Assembly (NCBI RefSeq): GCF_041146395.1
Contig: NC_090984.1
Span: 79,433,114 to 79,497,113 of the forward strand
Origin: Eulemur rufifrons
Lineage: Eukaryota > Chordata > Mammalia > Primates > Lemuridae
Direction of reading: 5' to 3'
DNA length: 64,000 nucleotides
Positions within the stretch are counted from its first letter, which is position 1, and every line of letters begins with the position of its first letter. A program made the position numbers and the translations under genes. Below the pieces are notes generated by a model. That model made no database searches. It was not told the DNA's origin and saw only the letters and a program-made list of their open reading frames with translations. Shown here piece after piece: positions 1-11,246 of this stretch.

Positions 1-1284
1 TTTTCTTTTGGCACATATGAAAGGATTCACTCACTTATATACTAAATTGAATAAGCCTTTTGGTTTCTATTTTATCTCTGATCATCTTACCCAAAGAATT
101 GACAGCTAACTAAATTAACTGAGAAGAATAACAAGACATTCCTTAAATGCTGTTGTCTTTGGCTGCCATTTTACTTTCTGCTCTCCATTTATTTGGTAGA
201 GGTCATATGGTCTATGAAATGCCTAAACCGGGCAGTCAAAAGAAAAGCAGCAAATGACACTGATAACCCAAACACTATACTGCATATACAATATTTGAAT
301 AATAAAATTTTAAATTTTCCAAGGTTTTTAAAATGCTACTTGTCCACTAAAAATTCTGTAAGCATTCAGAACCATTACCATCACCATCTTATGAAGGGAA
401 AATTGATGCAGCAAATGGAATCCTGCCAATGTCACGCAAGTGCTCAATGAAAGAGCTGGGAAGCACTTGGTTCTCTCTACATCTTATGAAGTTTTACTTT
501 GTCTTCAGGTCTCCATGAGACAGGTTTTTCTTTCTTACATGGCTCTAGCTAATCATCAGCATTCTTTGTATTTTGGTGGATTATTTTCTGAAAATTTTGT
601 TACTTTCAAGATCAGAAATTACTCAGCAGTCTTCATACTCTATGTACTTTTTGTGGGAAGGTGACTATATGTACCACTTTTAGTTTGAAAAACAAAAAGG
701 AGACAGTGATGGCTGCTTTAATGAGAAATAGTATGTCAACAGTATGAAAAGATCTAGTCACCAAACAAATGCCTACAACAGTGAGACTGGGAAGCCTTTT
801 TGCTTATAAACTATGTAGAAATTCCAACTCATGGGGTTAGCTAATATGAAATGGTTTTGAATTCTAGTTTTTTTATGCTTGTTACTGTTATTTTTTAAAA
901 AATCACTCTCCTACTTGCAGAAAGTTGAACTCTACTGACTATTGTTAGAGGAATCATTTTCAGTAATTTGAAAACATTTTATTTAAAGAAAATACTATTG
1001 GAGAAACTAAAGAAATGAAAGATCTGAGAAAAAGAACCTTATTTTAAATACATTTCAAGAAAATAAGCCACTTTTCAGTAACTGATGACTGACAGCATCT
1101 ATAATAACTCTTTAAGAACTAAATGAAGATTCATTTTGAAACCAAATCAGATGGTGTAGTCTATCTCTTCTACACACATTACATCAACTCAATAATTACC
1201 AAATCTCATGCTCACAATGTTACATATATTTGCGGGAATAAAAAAGAAATGCTTAAAAGCAGTAATAGAAGCTACAATACAACC
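1..1284. other. Unassigned AT-rich sequence left of the L1
   Basis: I see no repeat family, splice-supported exon or RNA gene here. The short ORFs at 193-450, 440-664 and 1123-1332 have no recognisable domains and low-complexity composition, as expected by chance in AT-rich DNA. The last bases form the left copy of the L1 target-site duplication. Confidence 0.5.
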
Positions 1285-1293
1285 GTTAAATTG
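1285..1293. repeat. Left target-site duplication of the L1
   Basis: GTTAAATTG directly precedes the L1 5' end and recurs at 7787-7795 just after the A-rich tail. At 9 bp it is near the short end for L1 target-primed insertion, but it sits exactly at both edges. Confidence 0.6.
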
Positions 1294-1487
1294 AGTGAGG
1301 AGCCAAGATGGCTTACTAGAGACATCGCTTGACCGACCGTACCTGCGAAAAGGTAGGATATCGAATTGAGGAGAGGGGAGAAAAGTCACAGCTCAGGTGT
1401 GGATCACAAAAAAAGACGGCAGAGATGGCTGGGACCCCATGGAGAAAAATTGTAAAACTGAGAAGGAAGAAGATAAAGAGAAGATTA

Positions 1488-1985
1488 TCAGCAAGGATCA
1501 AACCCAGACAGGACTGGAGCCCAGTGCAAGGGTAAAGGGGGGAAGTCCCCTCCCCCATACATGCCTTTGGTGAACAGTGGGCCACTAAGTTTATCGAAGG
1601 CTTTTCCACCCTCCATGAGCCAAGGTGCAGCAGCAAGTAAGGAATAGAGGGGTGAACTAGTGAGCTCCAGGAGTTTGGGCATCCTGTGAGGAACTCCCAC
1701 CAGGACAGTGCCACAAGAGGCCAGAGTGCCAGTTTTCTTCCAACCAGAAAATTCCTCTAATACATCTCCCTTAATTACTGCAATTGAGAAAGCAATTTCA
1801 GCTTGGGCTGACCAGGAGCTATGATTCCCTCCCCTACCCATTACAACAGCAAGAGAAGTTTGAGCCAAGAAGATCACAAACAGTAGCTTCTCTCTGGTGG
1901 GTGTGTACCCCAGGCTGAGGTCTACACAGAGTTTGGAACCCACACCTCTTTCCTTGAGGACTTGTGGTGGAACAGGGATGCACAA
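1488..1985 (-). other. Antisense ORF in the L1 5' UTR, 165 codons
   Basis: This is the longest open reading frame in the window (165 aa), read on the strand opposite the L1. Its first residues (MCIPVPPQVLKERGVG) match those of a 63-codon antisense ORF at 2459-2268 (MCTNVPLQVLKGRGVG). The two ATGs are exactly 474 bp apart, because both lie in the duplicated 5' UTR units. Primate L1s are known to carry a short antisense ORF (ORF0) in the 5' UTR; this one is much longer and I cannot show homology to it. GC-richer DNA gives long ORFs by chance, so translation is unproven. Confidence 0.3.
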
Positions 1986-2035
1986 TTTGAGAACTCCCTA
2001 CCCGTCAGCATTTCCTGGTACCAAATGCCAGTGGC
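1797..2035 (+). repeat. 5' UTR duplication, copy A
   Basis: It shares an ordered series of blocks with 2270-2510: CATTACAACAG, a short CAAGAAG..TCACAA block, TAGCTTCTCT against TTGCTTCTCT, GGCTGAGGTC, CCACACCTCTT, GAGGACTTGT.GTGGAACA and GAACTCCCT. Corresponding blocks are 473-474 bp apart. Similarity fades on both sides and may extend left towards 1640. Confidence 0.75.
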
Positions 2036-2269
2036 TCAGATAAGCAAGCCAGTTCCAGTGCCCCCTGGACACGAGAGGGGTGCAGGGGTCTGCATGGGAG
2101 AAGCCTGGCAGCTGGACTTGCGTGGCAAGGAAGCCTGTGTAGACATAGTCAACAGAAGAGTGTGGTGGAGTGCTGAGGAACAGGGATTTGGGAGTGCGCT
2201 CATCCCATCTGCTAGAGAACTGCCATATTGGATAAGGGTGTGGCATTCAAAGAGGAACAGCCATGCCTC

Positions 2270-2510
2270 AGACTTTTGGGATGGCCAGGTGCTGGGGCCT
2301 CACCCCCCACTCATTACAACAGGGAGAGCAGTTTTGTGTCAAGAAGTTCACAAGCGGTTGCTTCTCTACCACATGAGCATGCTCTTGGCTGAGGTCCCCA
2401 CAGATAGAGGGGCCCACACCTCTTCCTTTGAGGACTTGTAGTGGAACATTGGTGCACAACCTGTGAACTCCCTCCTCGCTGGTGTATCATGGAGACACAT
2501 GCTAGTGGGT
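2270..2510 (+). repeat. 5' UTR duplication, copy B
   Basis: Diverged partner of 1797-2035 with the same block order. No third unit is evident one period up- or downstream. The structure recalls the monomer arrays of rodent L1 5' UTRs, though here the unit is longer and there are only two copies. Confidence 0.75.
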
Positions 2511-3390
2511 CATATCTGACATAGACCCTGGGTTGGTATGACAGCTAGACCCGGGTGGTGAGTGAGCACATGTGGACTGAACTGACAGGAGTGTGTTGCG
2601 GGGGTCTAGTGAGCAGCAATTTCGGAGAGCACCCGCCCCTTGCCACAGAAAAACTGAGCTACTTGATAAGTATAGAAAGATCCCAGCCCCAGGCCTTAGT
2701 ATCCAAGCATTTAGAACCCTTTCCCTTCAATAGCCTTCAGGTTTGGAGAGCTTATCCTGATTCTCTTACCAGTATCTCCCCCTAGTGGATGGAAAAGCAA
2801 CTTCTGAGCCATGCTGAGGCTATTGAAAGCCTTTCAGGCTCCCACAACCCAGCCATGAACCGCCTTGCTTCTCCCCTCACTTCAGTGGTGGTAGAGATAA
2901 AGCAACCCCCTGAGAGCTACAGATACCCTCCGAAAGCTTGGGGCACTTGAGTAATCCACCTGGGGGACCAGAGCCTAACATGCGCCCAAAAGAATATCTC
3001 AGCAGCTGGCACTTTCACACAAACATCAGCCAATGACAGGAAGAACAACTTCATAGCTCATCATACCATCTTCCAACTCAAGCAAACAGGATGTGGCTGA
3101 CTTGTACTCACAAGTACCACCGGCCATCTCTAAAATTAAGCTGGGGGACCCAACATAATTCACACCGCTGGGAAGAGGTGAAGATAGCAGGACAGAGGCA
3201 ACTCAGGTGGATCATCAAATCTGCTTGAACATCCCACAGGCAACTTGAGACCAGCACTCTATTCTTCTCCCTGCCACAGGCAGGGATTGATCTTCAGGGA
3301 CATGGGACTGGCCCAGAATCCAGGTCTAGTACCCCCAGGACTCGACTGAGAGGACAGATGAGAAGTAATCAGTAAAAGAATTCCAGCAGT

Positions 3391-4310
3391 ATGAAAAATC
3401 AGAGCAAAAGGACACCCCCAAAAGGAAACAACAACTCTTTACAATGGATACCAACCAAAATATTGAAATGACAGATAAAGATTCCAAATACAGATTATAA
3501 GGAAGCTCAACAAAATACAAGAGAAAATGGAAAACTAACACAAAGAAACCACAAAAACAATATAGGAAGTGAATGAATAATGCACTGAGGAAATCAAATT
3601 ATAAAAAATTTCAAATAGAACTTCTGAAAATTAAAAATTTATTCAAGGAAATAGAAAACATAGTGGAAAGTATACAGAATAAATTACACAGGGCAGAAGA
3701 AAGAATCTCAGAACTTGAAGACAACTTCTTCAAATTAAACAAGTCAGTAAAAGATAAAGAACAGAAAAATAAGAGGAATGAACAAAGCCTACAAGAAATA
3801 TGAGATTATGTAAAGAGGCTAAATATAAGAATTATAGGTATCTCTGAGGGTGAAGAAGAAAACACAAAAGGGTGGGAAAACCTATTTGAAGGAATAATTG
3901 AGGAAAACACCATGGTCTTGCTAAAATTATTAATACATATACACGTACAAATAGCTCAACAAAAACCTGGGAGATTCATCGCAAAGAGGCAATCACCACA
4001 AAACTTAGTCATCAGATGGGACAAAATCAACACAAAGGAGGAACTCCTGCAAGCAAAAACATCAGGTAACGTACAAAGAAAAACCCATCAGGTTAACTGC
4101 AGACTTCTCAACTGAGACCTTACAAGCCAGAGGGATTGGGGCCCTGTCCTCAGGCTCCTGAAACAGAATAATGGCCAGCCTAGAATTTCATATGCTTCAA
4201 AACTAAGGTTCTAACATGAGGGAGAAATAAAGATTTTTTCAGACAAGCCAACATTGAGAGCATTTGTCAAGACCAGACCTGCCCTGCAGAAAGTACCCAG
4301 AACTGCATTA
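3391..4310 (+). pseudogene. L1 ORF1 remnant (RNA-binding chaperone), broken
   Basis: ORF1 protein is the trimeric nucleic-acid chaperone that coats L1 RNA. Three regions are recognisable in order. A lysine- and serine-rich N-terminus begins at ATG 3391. A coiled-coil segment at 3573-3803 contains the heptad-like stretch RAEERISELED. The RRM-type and C-terminal domains follow: an RIIGISEGEEENTKGWENLF stretch near 3829-3890, then QKPGRFIAKRQSP near 3958, and the end of the C-terminal domain at about 4100-4310. In-frame stops (for example after codon 26 and at 3801) and frame changes disrupt it. Length is close to that of a normal ORF1 of about 330-340 codons. Confidence 0.85.
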
Positions 4311-4433
4311 TACATTCATTGATCAGCACAAGGGACACCCGCCAGAGTAAAATCACCCAAAAGCTAATGCTCAAAGCCCATATAAAATAAGGCTCAAGAG
4401 GTAAAACAAAGCAGTAAGTTTCTACCCAGGAGT

Positions 4434-7400
4434 ATGAACAAAAATGCATCCCACTTATCAATTCTTTCAATAAATGTGAATGGCTTGAATTCCCCACTCA
4501 GGAGACATAGGCAGACAGAATGGATAAAAAAATACCATCCAAGTATCTGCTGCCTCTAGGAAACACATCTAACCCAGAAGGACTCATTCAGACTAAAAGT
4601 GAAGGGATGGAAAAAATTATTCCATGCAAATGAAAGTCAAAAGAAAGATGGTGTAGCCATTCTCATATCAGTACAGAATTCAAATCAACAATAGTAAAGA
4701 CAAAGACAAAGATGGTCACTACATAATGATAAACAGAGCAAATTAATAAGAAGACATAAAATCATAAATATTTATGCACCTAACACAGGAGTACCAAGAT
4801 TCATAAAGCAAACCCTATTAGATCTAATCAAAGTAATAAACAGCAACATTGTAATAGCCAGAACTTCAACACCCCATTAACACAACTGGATAGATCCACT
4901 AAACAGAAAATAAACAAACAAACACTGGACTTAAATGGGACTCTATAGCAAATAGTCCTAACATTTATAGAACATCCCACCCCAAAACTACTGAATATAC
5001 ATTCTTCTCATCAGCACATGGAATTTTCTCTAAGACTGATCTCATCTTAGCCTACAAAACATGTCTCAACAAATTCAAGTAAATACAAATTATATTATAT
5101 ATCTTCTCAGACCATTGTGGAATAAAAGTAGAAATTCACTCCAACAGAAATACTTAATTCTACACAAAATCATGGAAATTAAACAACCTACTGCTGAATT
5201 ATTATTGGGTCAATGAGGAAATTAAGGTGGAAATCAAAAGATTACTCAAATTAAATGACAAAGGGAACCCAAATTATCAAAATATGTGGCATTCAGAAAA
5301 AAGCAGTCCTAAGGGGAAAATTCATAGCCTTAAATGCCTACATCAAAAAGACATAAAGATCACAAATCAGCAATCCAATGAATCACCTCAAGGAACTAGA
5401 AAAGAAGAATCAAACCAAATCCAAACCCAGCAGAAGAAAAGAAATAACTAAGGTCAGAGTAGAACTAAATGAAATGGAAAAAAAATTATACAGAAGGTTA
5501 ATGAAACAAAAAGTTGCCTCTTTGAAAAAATAAACAAAATCGATAGACCTCTCACTATATTAACCAGAAATAGAAAAGGATATATTACAACTAATACAAC
5601 AGAAATACTAAATATCATCTGTGAATATTATAAAAATTTCTATTCACATAAACTCAAAAACATTGATGCCCACTGTCATCACTTCTATTTAACATAGTGC
5701 TGGAAGTCCTAGCTAGAGGAATCAAGCAAGAGAATTAAATTAAGAGTATCCAAATGGGTAAAGAGGAGATAAAACTATCACTCTTTGGTGATGATATGAT
5801 CTTGTATACACAAACCCCTAAAGATTCCACCAAAAGACTCCTGGAATTGATAAATCCAGCAAAGTCTCAGGTTATAAAATCAATGTACACAAATCAGTAG
5901 CATTCCTGTACACCAACAACAGTCAAACTAAGACTCAAATCAAAGACTCAATACCTTTAACAATAGCTATAAAGAAAATAAAACGCCTAGGTATATATTC
6001 AACCAAGGAGGTGAAAGATCTCTACAAAAAGAACTACAAATCACGGAGGGAGGAAACTGCAGATGATAGAAACAAATGCAAAAACTTATCATGTTCATGA
6101 ATGGGCAGAATCAACATTGTTAAAATTCCCATACTACCCAAAGTGATTTACAGATGAAATGTAATCCCCATCAAAGTACCAATGTCATTTTTCGCAGATC
6201 TAGAAAGAATAATTCTACACTTCATTTGGAAACAGAAAAGAGCCCAAATAGCCAAAGTAACATTAAGCAAAAGGAGCAAACTGGAAGCATCACTTTACCA
6301 GACCTTAAGCTATACCATAGGGCTATAGTAACCAAAGCAGCATGGGATTGGCACAAAAATAGAGACATAGACCAATGGAACAGAACAGAGAACCCAGATA
6401 TAAAACCAGCCACATAATGCCATCTGATCTTTGGAAAGCAGACAATAACAAACACTGGGGACAGAATCCCTATTCAATAAGTGGTGCTGGGAAAATTGTA
6501 TAACCACATGTAGAAGACTGAAACAGGATCTATTCAATAAATGGTGCAGGGAAAATTAGCCACATGTAGAAGATTGAAACACGATCCAAACCTCTCACCA
6601 TTCACAAAAATTTATTCAAGATGGATAACAAACTTAAAACTAAGACATGAAATCACAAGAATTCTAGAAGAAAATGTTGGAAAAACTTTTCTGGATATTG
6701 GCCTAGGCAAGGAATTTATGAAGAACACTCCAAAGGCAATCACAGCAACAACAAAAATAAATAAATGGGACCTGATCAAATTAAAAAGCTTTTGCATAGC
6801 CAATGAAACAATCAACAGAGCAAACAGACAGCCTACACAATGGCAACAAATATTTGTACACTATACATCCAATAAAGGGCTAACAACCAGAATCTACAAA
6901 GAACTCAGGCAAATCAGCAAGAAAAAATCAAAAATCCCATTAAAAAGTGGGCAAAAGTCATGAACATAAGCTTCTCAAAAGAAGATAGACTAATGGCCAA
7001 TAAACATGAAAAGATGCTGAATGTCACTAATCATCAGGGAAATGCAAATCAACACCGCAATGAGCTATCACTTAACTCCAATGAGAATGGCTTTTATCAA
7101 AAAGTCCCAAAGCAATAGATGCTGGTGTGGATGCAGAGAGATAGGAACACTCTTGCACTTCTGGTGGGACTGTAAACTAGTACAACCTCTATGGAAAATA
7201 GTATGGAGATTCTTCAAAGAACTAAAAGTAGAACTACCATTTGATCCAGCAATCCCACTACTGGGTATTGACCCAACAGACCCATAAAAATCATTTTATG
7301 AAAAAGACACTTGTGCTCCAATGTTTATTGCAGCGCAATTCACAATCACAAAAATGTGGAAACCACCCAAGTGCCCATCAATTTATGAGTGGATTAAAAA

Positions 7401-7562
7401 AATGTAGTAGATGTATACCATGGAGTACTACTCTGTCATAAAAAAAAATGGTGAACTAGTATCTTTTGTAACAACTTGGATGGAACAGAGCCCATTCTAC
7501 TAAGTGAAGTATCACAAGAATGAAAAAACAAACACCACATGTCCTCAACATTAAGGATGTTG
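4434..7562 (+). pseudogene. L1 ORF2 remnant (endonuclease and reverse transcriptase), broken and deleted
   Basis: ORF2 protein nicks target DNA and reverse-transcribes L1 RNA. The endonuclease domain starts at ATG 4434 (INVNGLNSPLRRHRQTEWIK region) and runs to about 5110 with stops. At about 5665 the sequence jumps from the end of the N-terminal region into the reverse-transcriptase palm, losing roughly 0.6-0.7 kb that should encode the fingers. The catalytic box reads F-G-D-D at 5784-5795. From 6154 to 7287 one frame holds most of the C-terminal domain, including an intact C-X3-C-X7-H-X4-C motif around 7110-7170. At about 3.1 kb it is short of the usual 3.8 kb. It cannot make an active enzyme. 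Confidence 0.88.
6470..6588 (+). repeat. 60-bp tandem duplication inside ORF2
   Basis: Copy 1 is 6470-6529 and copy 2 is 6530-6588. Both begin CTATTCAATAA and run through a CCACATGTAGAAGA block to AAACA(G/C)GATC. Copy 2 has lost about 1-6 bases and has a few substitutions. Expected L1 sequence has one copy, so this arose in this element or its lineage. Confidence 0.85.
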
Positions 7563-7786
7563 CAACTAACCAATCGGCACACATGTGCACAGATAGAAGT
7601 TAACCTCAGCGGAAATCAAGCAGGTGGGAGAGGGAAGAAGGGAATGGGTGAAATCATACCTAACAGGTACAATGTACACTATCTGGGTGATGGGCAAACT
7701 TATAACTTTGACTAAGCAGGACAAAAGCAATCCATGTAAGCAAACCATTTGTACCCCTGTAATATTCTGAAATAAAAAAAAGAAGT
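7563..7786 (+). mobile_element. L1 3' UTR and A-rich tail
   Basis: This stretch follows the end of ORF2. It contains a purine-rich block (GGGAGAGGGAAGAAGGGAATG, about 7627-7647), as is typical of L1 3' UTRs, and ends in AATAAAAAAAAG. The same final motif (CCCGTAATATTCTG on the element strand) ends the truncated L1 at 55770-56265, so both derive from related subfamilies. Confidence 0.8.
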
Positions 7787-7795
7787 GTTAAATTG

Positions 7796-9490
7796 TAGAA
7801 TTTTAAGAGGACAGGAATAGAGTATAAGAATTTATAAAAGAAGAGAATGAAAAATATAAAAACATAAGTGGTAATGAAGAAAATTAGATGAGATGTAATA
7901 AGCAAAATATCATCTTGTTATGGGAATTCTCAAGAATCCCCTCTAAGGGTCCCATGATTTACTGGTATTCCAATAGAATGATTTCACCTTATGGGAATGA
8001 GATTGCTGGGCTGAATGTAGATGTCTCTTCCAGTGCTAAGCTTCATATAGGCAATAAGAGAAAAGAACATTTCACAAAACCTGTGACAAGATTGCTATCA
8101 AAAGTCCTCTTTGTTTAGGAACTATTCATGATCTGTTTTTTATTTGTCTGTTAAAGAACTGGAAGAGTTGGCCTTTGATTTTCTGATAGTAGGTAGATGG
8201 ATAGATAGAAGGCTAGATATTATAGATAAATAAATCTAATCACTTGCTAAATATAAAATGATTTTCAGGAAATAATTATAACAGAATGTTAAGTAGAAAT
8301 TTTTCTATTATCCTAGAATTATAACTAAGGCCCATAGTTAAAAATGAAATTCATTAATTAGCCTATATTCTCAAGCAATGTGCAGGAGCCTCAAGTTGTT
8401 ATCAAATGCTTTTTACAGAGTATATAGAGTAGGGCCCAGTTGGCCCTATTATCATCAAACACCAATACATCAACCCCTCCTGAGAGTTTCTTTCAAAGTC
8501 TTATGAAGAGTTCAGATTTTACAGTGAAATCTCAAATTAAAAACCTTTGAGATTCTTTTTCCTCTCTGAGATGAAGGGAAGAGGGGAACTTTCCCCTATT
8601 TACATCCAAGTAAAATGAGGCACCAATATATCAATCATGAAGTTTAAGGGTGCCTACAGGAAGGAGAGACTAGTTAGTACTTCCTTTCCTAGAATCTCTG
8701 CTTAAGCAAAAGACGTCCTGATCAGCTTAAATAAGCAGACTTCATAATGACAAACATGGAGGTCAAAATGGGAGCTTAAGAAGTACAGGGTTTTTTTTTT
8801 GTTTTTTCTTTCTTCAGCTTTATTGGTGACCTGATATATAGCCATGGCTAAGAAATAATTGTCTGTTTTCTCCCCAGGAATATCACTGATATGATAAATA
8901 TCTGTCATCAGTAAATACTAACTTTAGACAATTGTTATTTTATGTGTATGCTATGGTTGCCAGTCTGATGTAAAGAAAAAGATGTTAAAGCTATTATTAA
9001 CTTTCAAGGTATGCAACAGTTACCTTTTTAAAAAAAATTCTCTAACATAAAAGTGAACACATTTGACCACAGAATGGGGATAGTATTTCATACATTCATG
9101 GTAATATCCACTTTTCATTCAATAAATAAACTTTTCTTCTATTTATGGCAATGATATTGTCTAGAATGTGAATAAGATCAGAAAGGATGTTTGTCTACAG
9201 AGTCTCGAGCAATCTGTGACCATTCAAAAAACTTTATCCTCTTTGAACCATGAATCACAAATATAAATTCCTCTTTTCCTCCAATGCTTCTTCATGCCAA
9301 GAACTCCCAAATGAATCTAATTGTGTACTTGCTTCCAACTTTCATTTAGTCTTTAATTTTAGTCTTTAATTTAATATTAATATATTAACAATGTTTATTT
9401 TGATGCAGAATGAACTCAAGGTGCCAATCAAATGTGCTATGGTTCTAGTCTCAACAGCTAACAAAATAGACATGAACAGAAGGTGAAGAT
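7796..9490. other. Unassigned AT-rich sequence
   Basis: No gene or confident repeat. It contains a short GATA-type simple patch near 8204-8220 and a T-rich run at 8789-8810. The ORF at 7888-8118 has no recognisable domain. Confidence 0.4.
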
Positions 9491-9494
9491 TATT

Positions 9495-9640
9495 TTTTCA
9501 CTCAATCATCTCTTTAACAAATATTTATTAAGTTTCTATCTTATTTCATTACAATGTTCAAGCTTGGTTCTACAGACAATACAAACATGAATGAGACAGA
9601 TTATGCTTTAGATAAGCTTACAATATCAGTGCTCATAAGA
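9495..9640 (-). mobile_element. L2 LINE fragment, 3' end
   Basis: ACAAATATTTATTAAG, then CTACAGACAATACAAACATGAATGAGACA, then a TAAGCTTACAAT-type block match the reverse complement of the L2 3' end in order. Heavily diverged and ancient. Confidence 0.55.
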
Positions 9641-9747
9641 TATTATGTGCATGTATATATATAAATGTGTATTTACATGTGAGTATATATATCTGCATAT
9701 ATTTATATATATGTATCTATTTCTCTCTCTCTCTCTCCTCTCTCTCT

Positions 9748-9781
<34 letters not shown>
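9640..9781. repeat. Compound microsatellite: TATG/TA, then CT, then TA
   Basis: A TATG/TATA-rich lead-in is followed by CT repeats at about 9720-9748 and an uninterrupted TA run to about 9781 (roughly 16 units). Such TA runs are prone to length change and cruciform extrusion. Confidence 0.95.
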
Positions 9782-9789
<8 letters not shown>

Positions 9790-10677
9790 GATTTCAGAGA
9801 GAAAATGGGGAAAAATGACAAAAGAGACTCCGAGACAATGTTTTGTACTTTAGTAGAAGAAAAGATCATTTATGGCTGGTTCGGTTTCCATTCATGTCAA
9901 TAGAGGTTATCGTATAAGTTAATATTCATCACCATAGGTAAGTGAAACTATGATCAATTTCAGACCACATTATTTGCACTTATTTTTACTTTGACAGGCC
10001 AGACAGATATTTTTAAGGACTGCATTGAATGTGGTTCTATTAGTAACATTATCCAAAACATATGAGGAATTTATAAAAAATGTCTTGAACTCCACCCAAA
10101 ACTGTAATGAATTATATAAGCAACAATAAAATTATTATTTCCATTACAGTAGGTTTACGCACTATGTGCAGTCTTTTAGCTCATAATTAAGGTGTGTCAA
10201 CCATATCTTAAAAGTACCAAACAAAAAACCTGAATAATACTTATTTTACATGAATCTAGAGATATTATTTTTAATTTTCTAATTTTCTCCAATACTGCAG
10301 ACATTTACTTTTTAATTGTTTCTTAAAATAAATTTTTAAAACACTATCACTCTTCTAATAATATCTTATCACCAGAGTCAAGATAATAAGTGCATAAGTA
10401 TTGTACATCTGGCTTCTTATCATTTGTTAATTCCACATTTTAAACTATCTATGAAATATATAATATAATTTTCTCAATATTTTCAGGTAGGACTCTAATA
10501 AGAAGCCAAATATAGAGTACTTAAGATTTATTCAATTATTTCTCCGTCTCTCAAAGATTTTAATATACATGTAAAATATTTTTAAATTAAAATATTTCTG
10601 GGACTCTGACATAATAAAATCACCTAAAATAGATTTTTAATATTTACTTGTTTAATATTAGTAACTCTCAAATATTT
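9782..10677. other. Unassigned AT-rich sequence
   Basis: Very AT-rich, with many short T and A runs. I see no repeat family, ORF or RNA gene. Confidence 0.4.
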
Positions 10678-10678
10678 T

Positions 10679-11196
<518 letters not shown>

Positions 11197-11204
11197 TTAT
11201 ACAG

Positions 11205-11246
11205 TTATCTCTTGAATGTCTATTCAGGTAGACATTCAAGAGATAA
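11205..11246. repeat. Perfect 18-bp inverted repeat with 6-nt loop
   Basis: The left arm is 11205-11222 (TTATCTCTTGAATGTCTA), the loop TTCAGG is 11223-11228, and the right arm 11229-11246 is its exact reverse complement. No transposon end or RNA family is recognised. The stem is shorter than a typical microRNA precursor (about 30 bp or more). Confidence 0.95.

Larger units (their letters stand above)
1294..3390 (+). promoter_or_regulatory. L1 5' UTR (internal promoter region), about 2.1 kb
   Basis: This is the GC-richer leader between the 5' end of the element and the first plausible ORF1 start (ATG at 3391). L1 5' UTRs carry the RNA polymerase II promoter of the element. At about 2.1 kb it is more than twice the roughly 0.9 kb of the human element. 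Part of the extra length is a degenerate direct duplication with an offset of about 474 bp, at least 1797-2035 against 2270-2510. Two related reading frames are open on the opposite strand inside the two copies. Confidence 0.7.
1294..7786 (+). mobile_element. LINE-1 element, nearly full length, inactive
   Basis: About 6.5 kb on the + strand. It has a GC-richer 5' UTR starting near 1294 with a GGAGCCAAGATGGC-like motif, then an ORF1 remnant, a short inter-ORF spacer, an ORF2 remnant, a 3' UTR and a short A-rich tail (about 7771-7781). The 9-bp word GTTAAATTG flanks it at 1285-1293 and 7787-7795 and is the likely target-site duplication. The 3' UTR (GGTACAATGTACACTATCTG, then CCCCTGTAATATTCTGAAATAAAA) resembles strepsirrhine L1. 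Stop codons, frameshifts, a deletion in the reverse transcriptase and a 60-bp internal duplication make it non-functional. Family membership is firm from ORF1 and ORF2 similarity; the subfamily is from recall only. Confidence 0.93.

Noticed and set aside
1962..2441. 159-codon plus-strand ORF
   Set aside because: It lies within the GC-richer L1 5' UTR and spans the duplication; no domain, and it opposes the antisense ORFs. Chance opening is the simplest reading.
3573..3803. 76-codon ORF with coiled-coil-like sequence as a host gene
   Set aside because: It is the coiled-coil part of the L1 ORF1 remnant, in order with the rest of the element.
6541..7287. Long plus-strand ORFs with a Cys/His motif as a zinc-finger gene
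   Set aside because: They are the C-terminal part of L1 ORF2 in a single residual frame; flanking L1 sequence continues on both sides.
11205..11246. Hairpin as a microRNA precursor or tRNA
   Set aside because: The stem is only 18 bp with no extended pairing seen in the flanks, and it has no tRNA arms. Kept only as a structural observation.
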